From Plantago ovata (Eukaryota > Streptophyta > Magnoliopsida > Lamiales > Plantaginaceae), in assembly GCA_028274465.1 (NCBI GenBank), contig CM051457.1, forward strand, positions 49,694,362 through 49,758,361: a stretch of 64,000 bases of DNA. The letters are read 5' to 3'. The notes beneath the pieces were generated by a model. The model saw nothing but the letters and a program-made list of their open reading frames with translations, made no database searches and had not been told where the DNA came from. The position numbers and the translations under genes are program-made. The stretch's first letter is position 1; each line of letters opens with the position of its first letter. Shown here piece by piece: positions 23,859-36,809 of the stretch.

Positions 23859-23859
<1 letters not shown>

Positions 23860-23864
<5 letters not shown>

Positions 23865-24019
23865 AATAAATAATGATAATAATAATTAAAAAAATAGACC
23901 TTTCGTTCTAGTAGAGATAAAAATTACAACTACCCAATCATAAATATGAAGAATAAGATAGTTATTATATTGAAAGTCCAACATTATATTTATTATAATT
24001 ACTATCTTGAAAAATTTTA
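23860..24019. other. AT-rich spacer
   Basis: No gene or repeat beyond the tail of the AAAT/AAT microsatellite. Confidence 0.5.
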
Positions 24020-24530
24020 CTACCTCCTCCGTCTTAGAAAATTTTATTCATTTTGACTTTTTTTAGTCAAGAATTTTTAATTTTGACTACAAATTACTCT
24101 TAAACTGTATGGTAAAATATATAACAATATTACATAATTAAATTTAAGAAGTAAAGTTTTATGATATAATTTTTTTATACTCATCTGTTTTTCTGGATTC
24201 TATACGTATTCCATTTCTATCCGTTTTTCTGGATTCTATACGTTTTTATTTTTGGCAAATTCAACCATATTATTTTATTATTGGACCCACCACAATCATC
24301 CCTTTGCTAGCTAATTTGGACTTCAACCCCACATGGCATTCACTCTACACCAATATAATAATTTTATCTATAAACTCTCCTAAAACTCCGTGCAAAAAGC
24401 TAACGTATAGAATCCAGAAAAATAGATAAGTATATTTTACTATTATAATTTAAGAGTAATTTGTAATCGAAGTCGAAAGTTCTTGAGCAGAATAAGTCAA
24501 AGTGTATAAAGTTTTTTGGGACGGAGAGAG
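24020..24530. mobile_element. Stowaway MITE (Tc1/mariner type) carrying a nested MITE
   Basis: The left end CTACCTCCTCCGTC and right end GACGG-like GGGACGGAGAGAG are Stowaway terminal inverted repeats, flanked by TA on both sides (24018-24019 and 24531-24532). Internal motifs GACTACAAATTACTC and their inverse flank the insertion at 24180-24430. Without that insertion the element is about 260 bp. Non-coding. Confidence 0.8.
24180..24430. mobile_element. MITE nested inside the Stowaway element
   Basis: 28-bp terminal inverted repeats starting CTCATCTGTTTTTCTGG and ending in the inverse AGAAAAATAGATAAG, flanked by TA. 251 bp, AT-rich, non-coding. A second TTCTGGATTCTATACG copy follows the left repeat. 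Also a Stowaway-type element, and younger than its host. Confidence 0.75.
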
Positions 24531-24532
24531 TA

Positions 24533-25188
24533 TTAACTTAAAAACCTAAAACTTATTATATTTACGTCTTATATTTTAGAATAAGGCAACAATTCTGAAA
24601 CTTATTATATTATTATATTAAAGAGACGGGTATGGTAGTAGTGTAGTGGTAAAGCTAAATCATATATTGAAAAATAAGAAGAAAAAAAATAGAAAAATGA
24701 GAATTGCAAGGAAAAAAGTTGACAGGAAAATGATGCATAGGGAAACGGATGTACTCATTTGCAATTAATTAAACATGATGTTGCATTTGACAATTGACAA
24801 CATGTAAAACAAAAGAAGTGATAAAATAAATAGAGAGAAACGAAGAAAGAAAGCGACCAGATAGTAGAGTAGTAATAATAATAAAGAAATGAAATAGTAG
24901 GTTTGGAATGTGATTAAAATAAATCAAAAATCTATTAAAATGACACTATTGGAATAGGTTTGGATGAAATAATTGATTGTGATTGGCTATTGAATGATGA
25001 GATAGGAATGGAGGACTCTCCTTTAAATAATAATATAGATTGGGTTCAAATGGGATGATTATTTTGAAGTTTTCACTGCCAGCTGAGTAATTGTAGTATT
25101 CCTTTATAGTTAATATGGGGTTGGGGAAAATGTTAACTTTATGTACTTCTAGATAACTTTACTCCACGTACTTTCATCCAAGAAATAG
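24533..25188. other. AT-rich intergenic DNA upstream of the LINE
   Basis: No gene recognised. Ends at the LINE target-site duplication. Confidence 0.5.
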
Positions 25189-25404
25189 AAATTTATACCA
25201 TATATTGCAAACAGAACACAATTGGTGAACTACTGGGAACATTTGGTAAGATGAAATGAGGAGCAAACTGTTGTACACCAAAGTCAAACTCTGGCCAGTA
25301 GTAACAAGGTACAAACCAAGTTGGTTAAAAGTATAATAAAAGCTCTGTGAACCCTAGATCTGGCAATTAACCGCTCCAGCTGATTCCGACGAGCTTCTGA
25401 CGCT

Positions 25405-26724
25405 ATGATGGCTAAGGGCAAAGGAAACGGACCGGGAAGGCCGCCAAAGAACAAGGCCGCCCCTGCCCCCCCTCCACCGCAACCATTGGAGAATGATGAG
25501 GAAAACGACCGTAACATGGGATCTGTGATTGAAAAGGAAACTGGTACCAAGGATGGGTCTGTGGAATCTGAGCGTAATCCTGATCAACCTGTGACAGAAC
25601 AACCTGTCAACCCCCCTCCTGGGACACCACGATCGAGTAGGTCTGATGCGGCCAGTCAGGGTGGTGTGGAGCATGATACAGAACATACTTGGGCTGATAG
25701 AATTAAAGGTAATCGTATCCCCTCCAAATCTCTTGCGGTCCCTTACTTTGCTCCTTCGATTGTTGATGGAGTTTAAGTATTGGGAAAACTCGTTGATTAT
25801 GTTTAACCTTGGCAACGAACTCACCATTAGTGTTGCTCGTCAATTTATTAGTCGAGTTTGGAACTTTGTTGCAATGCCTGGCCTATTCTATAACGAGGAG
25901 GGTTACTTCATCTTGCGGTTTGCCACTGGCCAAGAACGTGATGATGTGCTGCTCAATGGTCCATACACAATTTATAACATGCCAATGATATTGAAACCAT
26001 GGAGTGAGGATTTTGTGTTTGATAAAGATAGTTTACGACTTGTCTCTATCTGGGTTCAATTCCCACATCTCCCCCTTGGGATTTGGGGCATCAATAGTAT
26101 TGGACGCGTTGCAAGAACACTTGGAAAACCTATGCTAGTTGATGTTTGTACGAAGAAGAAAATGCGTTTGTCATATGCACGTGTGCTCATTGAGAGGGAC
26201 ATTACCCAAGAGTTGCCTAAAACTACTAAAGTGCGCCATCCAAAAGGGGGTTTGTATGACCAACCAGTCTATTATGAATGGCTACCTACAAAGAAAAACA
26301 AAGCTAAACCAAAGGCAAGCAAGCTGGGCCAGTTTGGAAACCAAAGCCGACGCAGCCGGGTCCAGTACCAATTGCGCATAGGCAGACCTCAGATGTTGTT
26401 GCGCAGGAATGTGATGTAGAAATAGCACAGCGCCCTTCAGCTGTAGAAACTAGTGTGGCGCAGGCTAGTCAGCCACAACCAATTACTGCAGCTCCTGATC
26501 TGGTGGGGGGACAGCCTAGCACTTCGCTAGCAGCTGTACCGGACAGTATAGGTACTCGACAGGATCCTGAGATGGCTGGGGACAAGGAAATCGGTACTGA
26601 TCAGCAGTGGCAGCAAGTGCGCACCAGGAGGAAAAATACTAATGCAGTCGAACTTTCTGATCCACCGGATGCTAGCTCTCCTCTGGTTTTTGGTAGCGTG
26701 GGGAAAGGTGATTGGTGCCCTTAA
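25405..26724 (+). pseudogene. LINE ORF1 (DUF4283-type nucleic-acid-binding protein)
   Basis: Starts MMAKGKGNGPGRPPKNK with a Lys/Pro-rich N-terminal region. The DUF4283-like core (YFILRF, GPYTIYNMPMILKPW, VSIWVQFPHLPLGIW) spans about 25780-26240, followed by a basic linker and a low-complexity Gln/Ser-rich tail. Plant L1 ORF1 proteins bind the element RNA in the ribonucleoprotein. Two frameshifts are visible, near 25770 and near 26420, so the product is no longer made whole. I see no CCHC knuckle, which many relatives have after the core. Confidence 0.75.
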
Positions 26725-29339
26725 AGCAGGGGTGAGAAGACGAGGTCCATGATTATATCTTGGAATGTAAGGGGCATGACACAAGCAAACATTTGGAGGT
26801 TGGCTCATACCTCAGAAAGCATCAATCTAGTATAGTTGCACTGCTTGAAACTCGGGTTAAAAAGTGTAATGCGAATCGAATAAGGAAGTGTTTTGGGAGG
26901 CATTGGAAGTATCTGGATAACTATGACAAACATCACAATGGTCGACTCTGGCTTCTTTGGGATGTTAACAAGATTCAGATTGACTTTATTTGCTCATCAG
27001 AACAATTCTTGCATTGTAAAGTGGCTAGCATTAATGGGGAATTTGCATTCACTCTTACTGTGATATATACCTTCAACCAACTGATCGATAGAAGAAAGTT
27101 GTGGGAGGATATTGAACAATTGGCGGTTAATTTGACTTCAACAATGTTTGTAGTACACAGGATAGGATGGGTGGTCACCATGTAACAGAAAGCGAGTATA
27201 TAGATATGACAGAGATGATGAGAAAGTGGGGTTGAATGATTTATATATGGAGGGTGGGGGGTGAATACACCTGGACAAATAAGCATACACATGGTGTCAT
27301 TTACTCTAACATTGATCGAGGATTGGGGAACCTTGAGTGGTTTCATACTTTTCACTGGGTTAAAATCTTGGTGCAAGCACCGGACATCTCTGATCATATA
27401 TACTCCCTTAGTCTTGCACATGACCCAGCAACATCAAAGATCAAAATATGCCCGTTTCAGGTTTGTTAACCAGGTTGCTAAACTACCAGGTTTCTTGGCA
27501 ACTGTCCGACAACAATGGAACTATTGAATTCAAGGGCGGCCGATGTTTGTGGTGTGGAATAAATTGAAAATGCTACAACCATGCCTTAAGGTTCTGAGCA
27601 GGAGTATACAGCGTTCGACCGCCGCGTTGAGGAAGCACGGGAGGCCTTACCCTCTGCCTAGGCCGCACTCCTCCTGGATCGTACCAACAACATGCTTATT
27701 CAAGAAGAAAAAATTCAAACGGCACGACTGCTCCTATTGCAAACAAATGAGGAAAAAAATACTTCAACAACGTGCAAAAATACAGTGGCTTAAATTGGGG
27801 GATGGCAATAATGCTTTTTTCCATGCTACGGTAAAGGAAAAGCAGATGCAAATTGGCTTACAGAGAGTAGAAAATGAACTGGGACATGTTTTGCTATCTG
27901 AAGATGCTATGGAGAATGAAATAATACGGTTCTATACTGACCTTGTAGGTACTGCCCTGCCTAGCCGTATGGGAGTCGATATAGAAGCACTACACATGGG
28001 GAAACAACTCCCCCATGACAAGGGCGCCACATTAGTAGCCCCAGTAACTGATGTGGAAATCTGGCATGCATTGAAAGATATTGACGACTCTAAGGCTCCT
28101 GGGATTGATGGATACTCTGCAAAATTCTTCAAGGCCAGTTGGAACATCATCAAAACTGAGGTAACTGATGCAATGCATGATTTCTTCGTGAATGAACGTA
28201 TGTTTCCTGCTATTAACTGCACACTAGTCACCTTAATTCCAAAAACCAAGGATGCTAAGACGATGAAAGTTATGCGACCTATTTCATGCTGCACCACAAT
28301 TTATAAAATCATCTCTAAAATCCTCACGAAACGACTCAGCTTGGTGATTAATGATGTTGTAGATGATAGCCAATCATCATTCTTACCGGGAAAGGTAATC
28401 CATGATAATATCTTTATTACTCATGAATTGGTTAGAGGATATGCGAGAAAGGGTGTTTCACCTCGATGCATGATCCAAATGGACTTGCAAAAAGCGTATG
28501 ATACAGTGGATTGGGATGCACTGGAGGAGATCTTGATTGAAATGAATTTCCCCATGCAATTCATTAGATGGGTTATGATATGTGTGCGTACTGTCTCATA
28601 CCGCTATCTGGTGAATGGCAAACCTAGTAGACTCCTAAAGGCAAAGCGTGGTATTCGACAAGGCGACCCGATTTCACCTTTATTATTTGTCCTAGTTATG
28701 GACTACCTTCACAGAAAGCTCCAAAAGCTACGGCAGGTTCCTGATTTCAATTTCCATCCAAAATGCGAGAGAGTCAATCTGAAAAATCTCTGCTTTGCGG
28801 ATGACTTACTGCTTTTATGTAGAGGTGATGAAGAATCGGTGGGTTACTTGTAAGCGAATTTCAGCAATTCTCTGATTCTACCGGATTAAAGGCGAATATG
28901 TCGAAGTGACATATATACTTTTGTGGGGTGGATCGACTAACTTAAGAAAGAATCATGGGGCACACTGGGTTTGAATGCGGCTGCCTCCCTTTCAAATATC
29001 TTGGGGTCCTTTTGGCGTCCTTTGTGCATATGTGCCGGCCACTAGTAGAGAAAATTGTTGCTCGCATCAAACACTGGACCTCGAGGCTCCTCCGTTATGC
29101 TGGAAGACTACAACTAATAAAGAGTGTTTTGTTCTCTATCAATAATTATTGGTTGCAGGTATTCCCTTTGCCCAAGAAGGTTTTGCAACATATTGAAGCT
29201 CTCTGTCGTAGCTACCTTTGGAGAGGGAAGGAGGAGATACTAAAAAGGCTCCAGTGGCTTGGGAGAAAATTTGTGATACAAAGAATTCTGGAGGACTCAA
29301 TGTTATTGATCTTGTCAACTGGAATAAAGAAAATATGAT

Positions 29340-29538
29340 TGTAATACCCCACATCCCACATCGCTTAAGAGTGATTGGAATAAAGGGTATATATGTTAGA
29401 CCACCACTCTCATATGGTGGTGATTCCAAAAGAAAATCCGTGCGGGCTCAGGCCCAAAGCGGACAATATCATACTGTTGAGACGTGTGTGGGTCCGTCCA
29501 GGAGTAACCACGCCGGTCGGATTGGTCGGGTCGTTACA
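29340..29538 (+). mobile_element. Solo LTR of a TRIM
   Basis: 199 bp, TGTAATACCCCACATCC to GGTCGTTACA, flanked by a perfect 5-bp duplication ATGAT (29335-29339 and 29539-29543). The same family as the LTRs at 2714 and 9903. A single LTR with an intact duplication is the product of recombination between two LTRs. It inserted in LINE ORF2 codons and is the cleanest copy of this family here. Confidence 0.9.
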
Positions 29539-29721
29539 ATGATGAAGCTTCTCTGGAATATTACTGAGAAAGCAGATAAACTATGGGTGAGGTGGGTGCA
29601 TGCTTATTACATGAACATTCACAGGTTATGGACTTCCCCGCCACGCAGAGTTGTTCATGGATTCTTGATGATAGTGTTTTTTACACTATCATTCGGGTCT
29701 TTTTCACAAATTTAGCTATCC

Positions 29722-31770
29722 TGTACACAGCGGAATTTCAAAAATTTTCTTAACATACATGTTAATTGATTATGTATATGCCGTATATATTTAAACACGT
29801 CAATTAGTAGACTAACCGTACTCCAAAAGCAAGCACAGTTTCCAAGTCTTCGTAATAATCCGGTGTATCTCCTCCTTCGTCGAAGTCGAAGATATCTGCA
29901 ATACTTTGATTATCTGCAAGACAATAAAAGTTAGTTTTCAGCTCCTAGAACCTCAACCTTGGTATCCACGGATGAACAGCCTATCGGAAGAATGCTAGGA
30001 TATTCTTTGTGTGTCCAAGAAGATGGGGCAGCGGTTTTCCTCCGGTAAGTGGCGGCGCGCGTGGCTTGTAGAGGAAGGGGAGAGCTTTTTGTTTTCTCTA
30101 AGAAAGGTAGAATAATTCTCTAAGAATTTGATATTGAAAAAGCTCTCTAATGACTTACTTATATAGTAGTCAATAGAAGCCTAAAGCATAAGCAATTAGA
30201 CTTCGTAAAGGAATAAGAATCTAATTCTTATCGCACTAGGAAACCAATTTCAAGTCTAGATTCATTCCCAATCAAATCAAATCTCAATCAGGAAAATCTA
30301 ACTTATCCCTTGGACTTCTAATAGAGGAAGGAGTCGAACTCCTTCCCCTATTTCATATCGCGCGCGCGCGTGTCCCAAGGGAGATAGGTGGGTCCCAATT
30401 TTGGGACCCACTTATAGTTCTAAGGCAATTCAAACTCCAAGTAGATTTTGCCCATGTGCATATGTTAATTCTATATTAACATATCCTTTCAAATCAAACC
30501 TCTATTATATTTTTAAAATATAATCTTTAATTGTATTTACATAAAATACAATTAATTAGCCAATTCAATTAATAATTCCAAATCATTAATTGAGTCACTA
30601 AATATTATAATTAATTCCAAATGAATTATAATCCATCAATCACAATTAATTCCAAATCAATTGCGATCTCATCTTCAAGGATATTCTGATAAGCTGAATC
30701 ACCACATAGTGTGACCCATAGGGCCTCATTGTATTAAGCAAGTCCTAGACTAGGCAAAATGGAATTCCTAGACGGTTCCATTTGCAATATTAATACATGG
30801 GGACGTTTGAGAGGTTTCTCAAAGCAAACCCTTTCGTTGCGAAGTCTGTTGCGCTCAACGCGGCGATGGTAACGTCCCTTCATCTGACTGACTCGAATGC
30901 ATCTAGGATCGATGATGTGTCTATCCCAATAATACATCCACAGGCGTCTCAGGGAGTTGCTTGGTTACGAAGATATACTTATGACTATCATAATATATCG
31001 ATGCACTGGCCAGTGACTTTACCAACACAACTATGACGACTATGAGCAGTACTCTCCTGTGCTACACATGAGAGATGAATCCTTCACAGAAACACTTATC
31101 ATCCCCATTTGTATGTAGCCATAATCCTGGATCGTGTCTTAGGTCAACTGCTTATTCAGAGCTGACATCAACGGGTCCACCAAGGATATGGGGCAACAAA
31201 TGTGATGATAAAGTCCTGTAAGTCCAAAGGACGACTGGCATCACTTCGACAATTTACCGGTTCCCATAGACACTTCGGTGTAGAGTATACATCGATGGGA
31301 GTGTCCGGTGGGTACTTCCATTGTTCGGTAATCATCCTTCGAACAACTATGCGCAGTTATGGGAACGTTTCTTGATTGTCCAACAATCCGTTCCGTGGCC
31401 GTGGGATCGGCTCACACTTACTCCAATAAGTATAACCTCTACGCATACTAGTCTCAACTGGTTCATTCAGACCCCTACATCCGAGATGAACCTCGACTAG
31501 GGAGAGTTTGGGATAGATGATAACTCACATAGCTCCCACTATCTGTGTGATCGGTCATCTATCCGAGGGGACATGTTTAATATCAATACAGACAGAAATA
31601 GAGATATGAAATGCTGCATGCCTGGTGTAATATAAATATGAAAGCGATACTCAATAGTCAAACAACAAACATATATTATATTATGTTGATTTGTGTAATA
31701 GTACATATATGCCCTCTATAAGGGTTGCATGCCCTTAATAAGGACTGTCTCTAGGACATATACACTATCA
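29722..31770 (-). repeat. Copia 3' LTR
   Basis: 2049 bp, TG...CA on either strand. It contains a likely TATA box (minus strand CTATATAAGTAAG near 30163) and, about 225 bp upstream of it, a perfect GTGGGTCCC inverted repeat (30389-30412) beside a CG dinucleotide run (30360-30371). Confidence 0.75.
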
Positions 31771-31784
31771 ATCTCCCACTTGGA

Positions 31785-34700
31785 CTAGAGCCAGTCACCT
31801 TTATGCTTAATACCCAGATTAGCATAATGTCTTAAGTGGACTTCCACTGATAAGACTTTGGTGAAAGGATCTGCCACGTTGTCCGTGGTAGAGACACGTT
31901 CTATACTAACTTTTCCTTTGTCAATAATCTCACGTATAATGTGATACTTTCTAAGTACATGTTTGTTCTTGTTTGTAGATCTAGGCTCCTTAGCTTGAGC
32001 GACGGCGCCCGTATTGTCACAATAAATCATTATTGGACTAGGAGCAGGAACAACCCTCAATTCCTTCAAGAACTCTGAAATCCAGACAGCTTCTTTCGAT
32101 GCTTCTGATGCAGCAATGTACTCGGCTTCTGTGGATGAGTCAGCAACCGTGGCTTGCTTAGAACTCTTCCAACAGATAGCTCCTCCGTTCAATTTGAATA
32201 CGTATCCTGTCTGTGACTTAAAGTCATCAGGATCTGATTCAAATCCAGCGTCGACATAACCAGACATCTTTAATTCTGGTTCTCCACCAAACACCAAGAA
32301 CATCTCTTTAGTCCGTCGAAGGTACTTAAGAATATTCTTTACAGCAGTCCAGTGAGGTACTCCTGGATTCTGTTGGTGTCGACAAGTGACACTAAGCGCA
32401 TATGCCACATCGGGCCTTGTGCAATTCATTGCATACATTATAGACCCTACTGCCGAAGCATAGGGAACACGACTCATTGCATTTCTTTCTTCATCAGTTT
32501 TAGGACCATCCTTAACTGATAAGACAATCTCATGCCTAGCTGGGAGAAAGCCTCTCTTTGAGTCGTCCATCTTATAACGCTTCAGTATTTTGTCGATGTA
32601 GGTGGACTGTGTCAATCCTAACATCCTCTTGGATCTATCTCTATAGACCTTGATCCCTAGGATGTAGTTCGCTTCACCAAGTCCTTCATTGAGAAGGTAC
32701 TTGATAACCAAACTTTAGTCTCTTCTAGCATAGAGACATTGTTTCCCATGATCAAAATGTCATCAACATAGATGATCATGAAAACGAATCCCTTGTCGCT
32801 GTGCCTAGTGTAGACACAGGGATCTTCCTTGCTTTTGATGAAGTCAAACGATTTGACAACTTCATCAAAGCGGATATTCCAGCTCCTAGACGCTTGCTTT
32901 AGCCCATAGATGGATCTCTGTAATTTGCATACATCAGTTAGCCTGGTTTTACTAATAAAACCTTCCGGCTGTACCATATAGACCTCTTCCTCAAGGTTGC
33001 CATTGAGGAAGGAAGTCTTTACATCCATCTGCCAGATCTCATAATCATAGTAGGCAGCTATCGCAAGTAGAAGTCGAATGGACTTCAATTTTGCTACCGG
33101 TGAAAAGGTTTCATCGTAATCGATGCCATACCTTTGCGTGTAGCCTTTCGCCACAAGTCTAGCCTTGTGCGTTTGTACCTTGCCATCGGCATCTGTCTTT
33201 CGTTTAAAGACCCATTTGCACCCAATAGGTCTAACCCCTTGGGGCAATTCTACCAAGTTCCAAACTTGGTTCAAGTACATGGAGTCCATTTCCAATTCCA
33301 TGGCCTCTTGCCATTTGTCTGAGTCAATATCAATTATTGCCTCTTTGTAGGTCTCGGGATCTTCCCGATCTGATAAGCCGACATCAAGTTCACTGATGTC
33401 TTCTATCATAAGGCTTTGCTTCTGAGGTCCTTTTAGGATCCTCTTCGACCTACGGAGCTCGATTGGTTCTGGTGCTTTTCTTTTCTGGCTTCGTGTAACA
33501 CGAACATTATCAGTGGGCACCGATGCAGCTGGTCGCGCCCCGCAACCCTGTTCCCTTGCGGGAGGCTGCTCTTGTGCAACTTGTTGCACAGGTTGGTTGA
33601 CAACGGGTTCTATTGGTGTGGTTTCAACTGTTGATCTAATCACAGGACTCCCACTGACTATGACATGCCTAGCAAGTGTCATATCATTACCCTTGTCTGC
33701 TTCGAAAGCTCCCACTGAACTTGAGTCCAAATCGGAAGATTTAGAGAACTCATGTTCGCGCGTGTCAAAGTCTTGAATTTCTTCAAGTTTTATCATGTCA
33801 TCTAACCTCTCTTCTTCGAGGTATTCTGCTTCTAAAAACTTGACGTTTCTAGATACTATCACCTTGTGATCTTCAGCATGATAGAATTCATAGCCTCTCG
33901 TCTGACGAGGATAGCCTATGAAATATACTTTGACACCATTGGCATCTAACTTATTAGTGAGCATCAGTTTGACTATCGCAGGACAGCCCCAAGGTCTAAG
34001 ATAGCCCAGTGAGGGCTTCTTTCCTTTCCATAACTCATAAGGAGTTTTCTCCACTGATTTAGATGGTACACGGTTCAGAATGTAGATTGCAGTTTGTAGT
34101 GCATACCCCCACAGATATTTTGGAAGAGTCGAGAATCCAATCATTGATCTCACCATGTCTAAAAGGGTTCGATTCCTTCTCTCAGACACACCGTTTAACT
34201 GTGGTGTTCCAGGAGGAGTCCATTGCGATTGAATTCCATTTTCCTTCAAGTAGTCGATAAATTCTTCACTAAGGTATTCACCTTCTCGATCTGATCGAAG
34301 AGTGACTATCCTTAGGTTCAATTCATTCTCGACCTCATTCCTAAACTCCTTGAATTTCCCAAAGGTCTCGGATTTATTCTTCATAAGATAAATATATCCA
34401 TACCTTGAGAAATCGTTAGTAAAGGTAACGAAGTAAGGATAACCCCCACGCGCATGGACTTTAAAAGGTCCACATACATCGGTATGTATGAGCTCTAAGC
34501 AGCGAGTGGCACGAACACCTTGTCCAACAAAAGGTTTGTTCGTCATCTTACCCTTAACACATGATTCGCATGTACCATATGATTCAAAATCAAATGGTTC
34601 TAAGTAGTCCAACTTCCTTAGTCTTTAAATCCGTGTTTCATTGATATGGCCTAGCCGACAATGCCATAGATAAGATGGATTATTCTTCCTACTTGAAGAC

Positions 34701-35876
34701 GGTTGTTTGTTATGTATTTGAATTAAAGGTAGACTACTTTGCAAAATATATAAACCATTCACTAAGCCAACTTTTCCATAATATTGGTCATTCAATGAAA
34801 AATAACAAGTATTATTCGCAAATCGAAAGGAAAAACCCATATTGTCTAACAATGGAATGGAAATAATATTTCTGACAATGGATGGAACAAAAAATAAACG
34901 TTATCAAGTTCTAAACATTGTCCTGAAGGTAAATCTATCTTGCAGCGTCCAACGCGTTTGGCTTCAACTGGATTGCCGTTCCCAACATGCAAGTCGATTT
35001 CACCTTGCTTGACTAGCATGTGATCAATTAGCCCCTGCACATTATTACAAATGTGTGCGCCACAAGTTGTATCTAATACCCAACCATTGGAGTCAAAAGT
35101 AGTCATGTTCATTCAATAACAAACATACCTGAGCTAGAAGCCTGTGGCTTCTTAGCTTGATCTGCCCTCAGCTTAGGGCAATCTTTCTTCCAGTGGCCCT
35201 TGAGTTTGCAATAGAGACAAATCTCGATCCTAAGTCGAAATTTAGCCATCCTACGATAGCGCCCATTCTTGTCACCCTTCTTCCTTTTGGGTCTACGATT
35301 GACCCTTAGGAACTCGTTGACAATGGGTCTCTCAACAATCAACTCTGTTGCTACCCCGACATTGGGATTGTGAATAGATTGCAACAATCTTTGCACGATC
35401 AAGATAATGGAAGCCTTAGCTTCTAGCTCCAAGCCATATCCAACAAGTTGTAAGAGGAAGTCAATCAATGACTTAACTTGTTCAGGCGACAACTCTTCTG
35501 TCCAAAGTCTTTGGATAAGCATGATCTTGATAGCTTCGAACCCTTCACAAATCCTTGGAGTATCCAAGAATGAGGAGAGATATTTTACAATCTCATATGG
35601 TTCCTTGTCTCGACATGGTCCAACCATATTGTCAGACATAGCATTCAGCAACAAGTTTTTTACAAACTCGGCCCTTTCCATTGACATTTCATAATAGCAA
35701 TCATAGGTTGCCGTAGTGAATTCAGTGGGAGGTGGAGGGATAGGTTCGTCCAAGACGTACTCAACCTCGTTGTACCATAGCACCTTTCGTACCTCATGGA
35801 TCCAATCCACGTAGTTTGGTCCTGTTAGCTTTTGCAACTCCAAGTTGGGAACAAGCTCGGAGGACGGTATAGCCAT
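31785..35876 (-). pseudogene. Copia gag-pol coding region (fossil)
   Basis: From right to left: Gag starting MAIPSSELVPNLE with a zinc knuckle (CLYCKLKGHWKKDC), protease around LDTTCGAHIC, integrase ([25 protein letters not shown]), reverse transcriptase (WKWVFKRK-type block [24 protein letters not shown]) and RNase H (ADSSTEAEYIAASEA) to 31785. These are the polyprotein parts that package, cleave, copy and integrate a copia element. Most domains are easily read, so the element is fairly young, but the coding region is broken in a few places. Confidence 0.85.
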
Positions 35877-36809
35877 TTCTAATTTCCTAAGGAGAAATAA
35901 TTATATTTCTCATTTCAACTCGTTTTCTTAGGACTTTTAGTTTGTTCGTATGCATTCATCCTTAGTCTAGTTTTGCATGATGTTGTGTGGAGTTTATTGC
36001 CAATTTTTTTGAACTTTTTTATTGTATAGACTAAGTGTTTGTGACCATTTCCCATACATTGAATCTCTATGGAATAGTTTGAGGTTTGTCTCGCTTGGCT
36101 TGTCATATTTGTATGTGCACTAGTCAAACTTGGTAGTCTCGACATCACTATGTGGTGTTTTCTCTACTGCGGTTCGCGAAGGCCTTATAAAATGTTGCAT
36201 GTTAGAGTCTTTGGTTGTATTCTCGTGTAATTATGTACCTAAGATGCAACAAGTCTTCATTGTTATTTCCTTTCGTTGTACTTTCATTGTGCTACTGCTG
36301 GCTATATTCAAAAAAAAAAAAAAAAAACCCGAAAATTCCAGAATCTGGAAAAGAAAAAAAAAAGAATAAGACCCAAAAAAACAAAAGAAGGGTCCAAGCA
36401 AGCCAAAAAACAGTTTTAGCAAAGTATTGCATTATTTTTCAGCTTTTGTAGTAGTTCGTAATCGAGTTGTAAATTCTTCTTTGTGTTCTCGTATCGCCTA
36501 GTCCAAGGCTTGTTCTAGACCACCCTCGTCCTGCCATTCAGGAAGTGGTGAAGAATTTTTGCTTTAATAGTCGGGTAGAATAGGGGAGTGTTGTCTTTTA
36601 GTGAACCCTCATTCGTTTGACGAGAGTCAATATTGGTTCGACCTCTCTTGAGAGAAAGTCTCACTTGGTGAACAGTAGTAAGCCCTCAATTTCATAGGCA
36701 CGGGGCAACCATTTGTATTTTAATATGCATCATTACGTCGTCATTGACTAGGTCCATGTAGATAATGTTATGAGAGACTTCATTGTTTAACAAAGTGCAT
36801 ATGTGAATG

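Larger units (their letters stand above)
29722..35930 (-). mobile_element. Ty1/copia element, reversed, inside the G1 left LTR
   Basis: One long LTR (29722-31770, 2049 bp; minus strand TGATAGTGTATATG to CCGCTGTGTACA) with the polypurine tract AAGTGGGAGAT beside it (31771-31781), then pol and gag reading leftward from 35876. The second LTR and primer-binding site are not seen before G1 sequence resumes near 35931. The domain order protease-integrase-RT-RNase H identifies Ty1/copia; the exact lineage is not certain. The element is broken, with a handful of breaks. It inserted after G1. Confidence 0.85.

Noticed and set aside
35915-36148. 77-codon minus-strand frame near the copia gag start
   Set aside because: Lies mostly in G1 interior sequence shared with G2 and G3, read in antisense; no domain.
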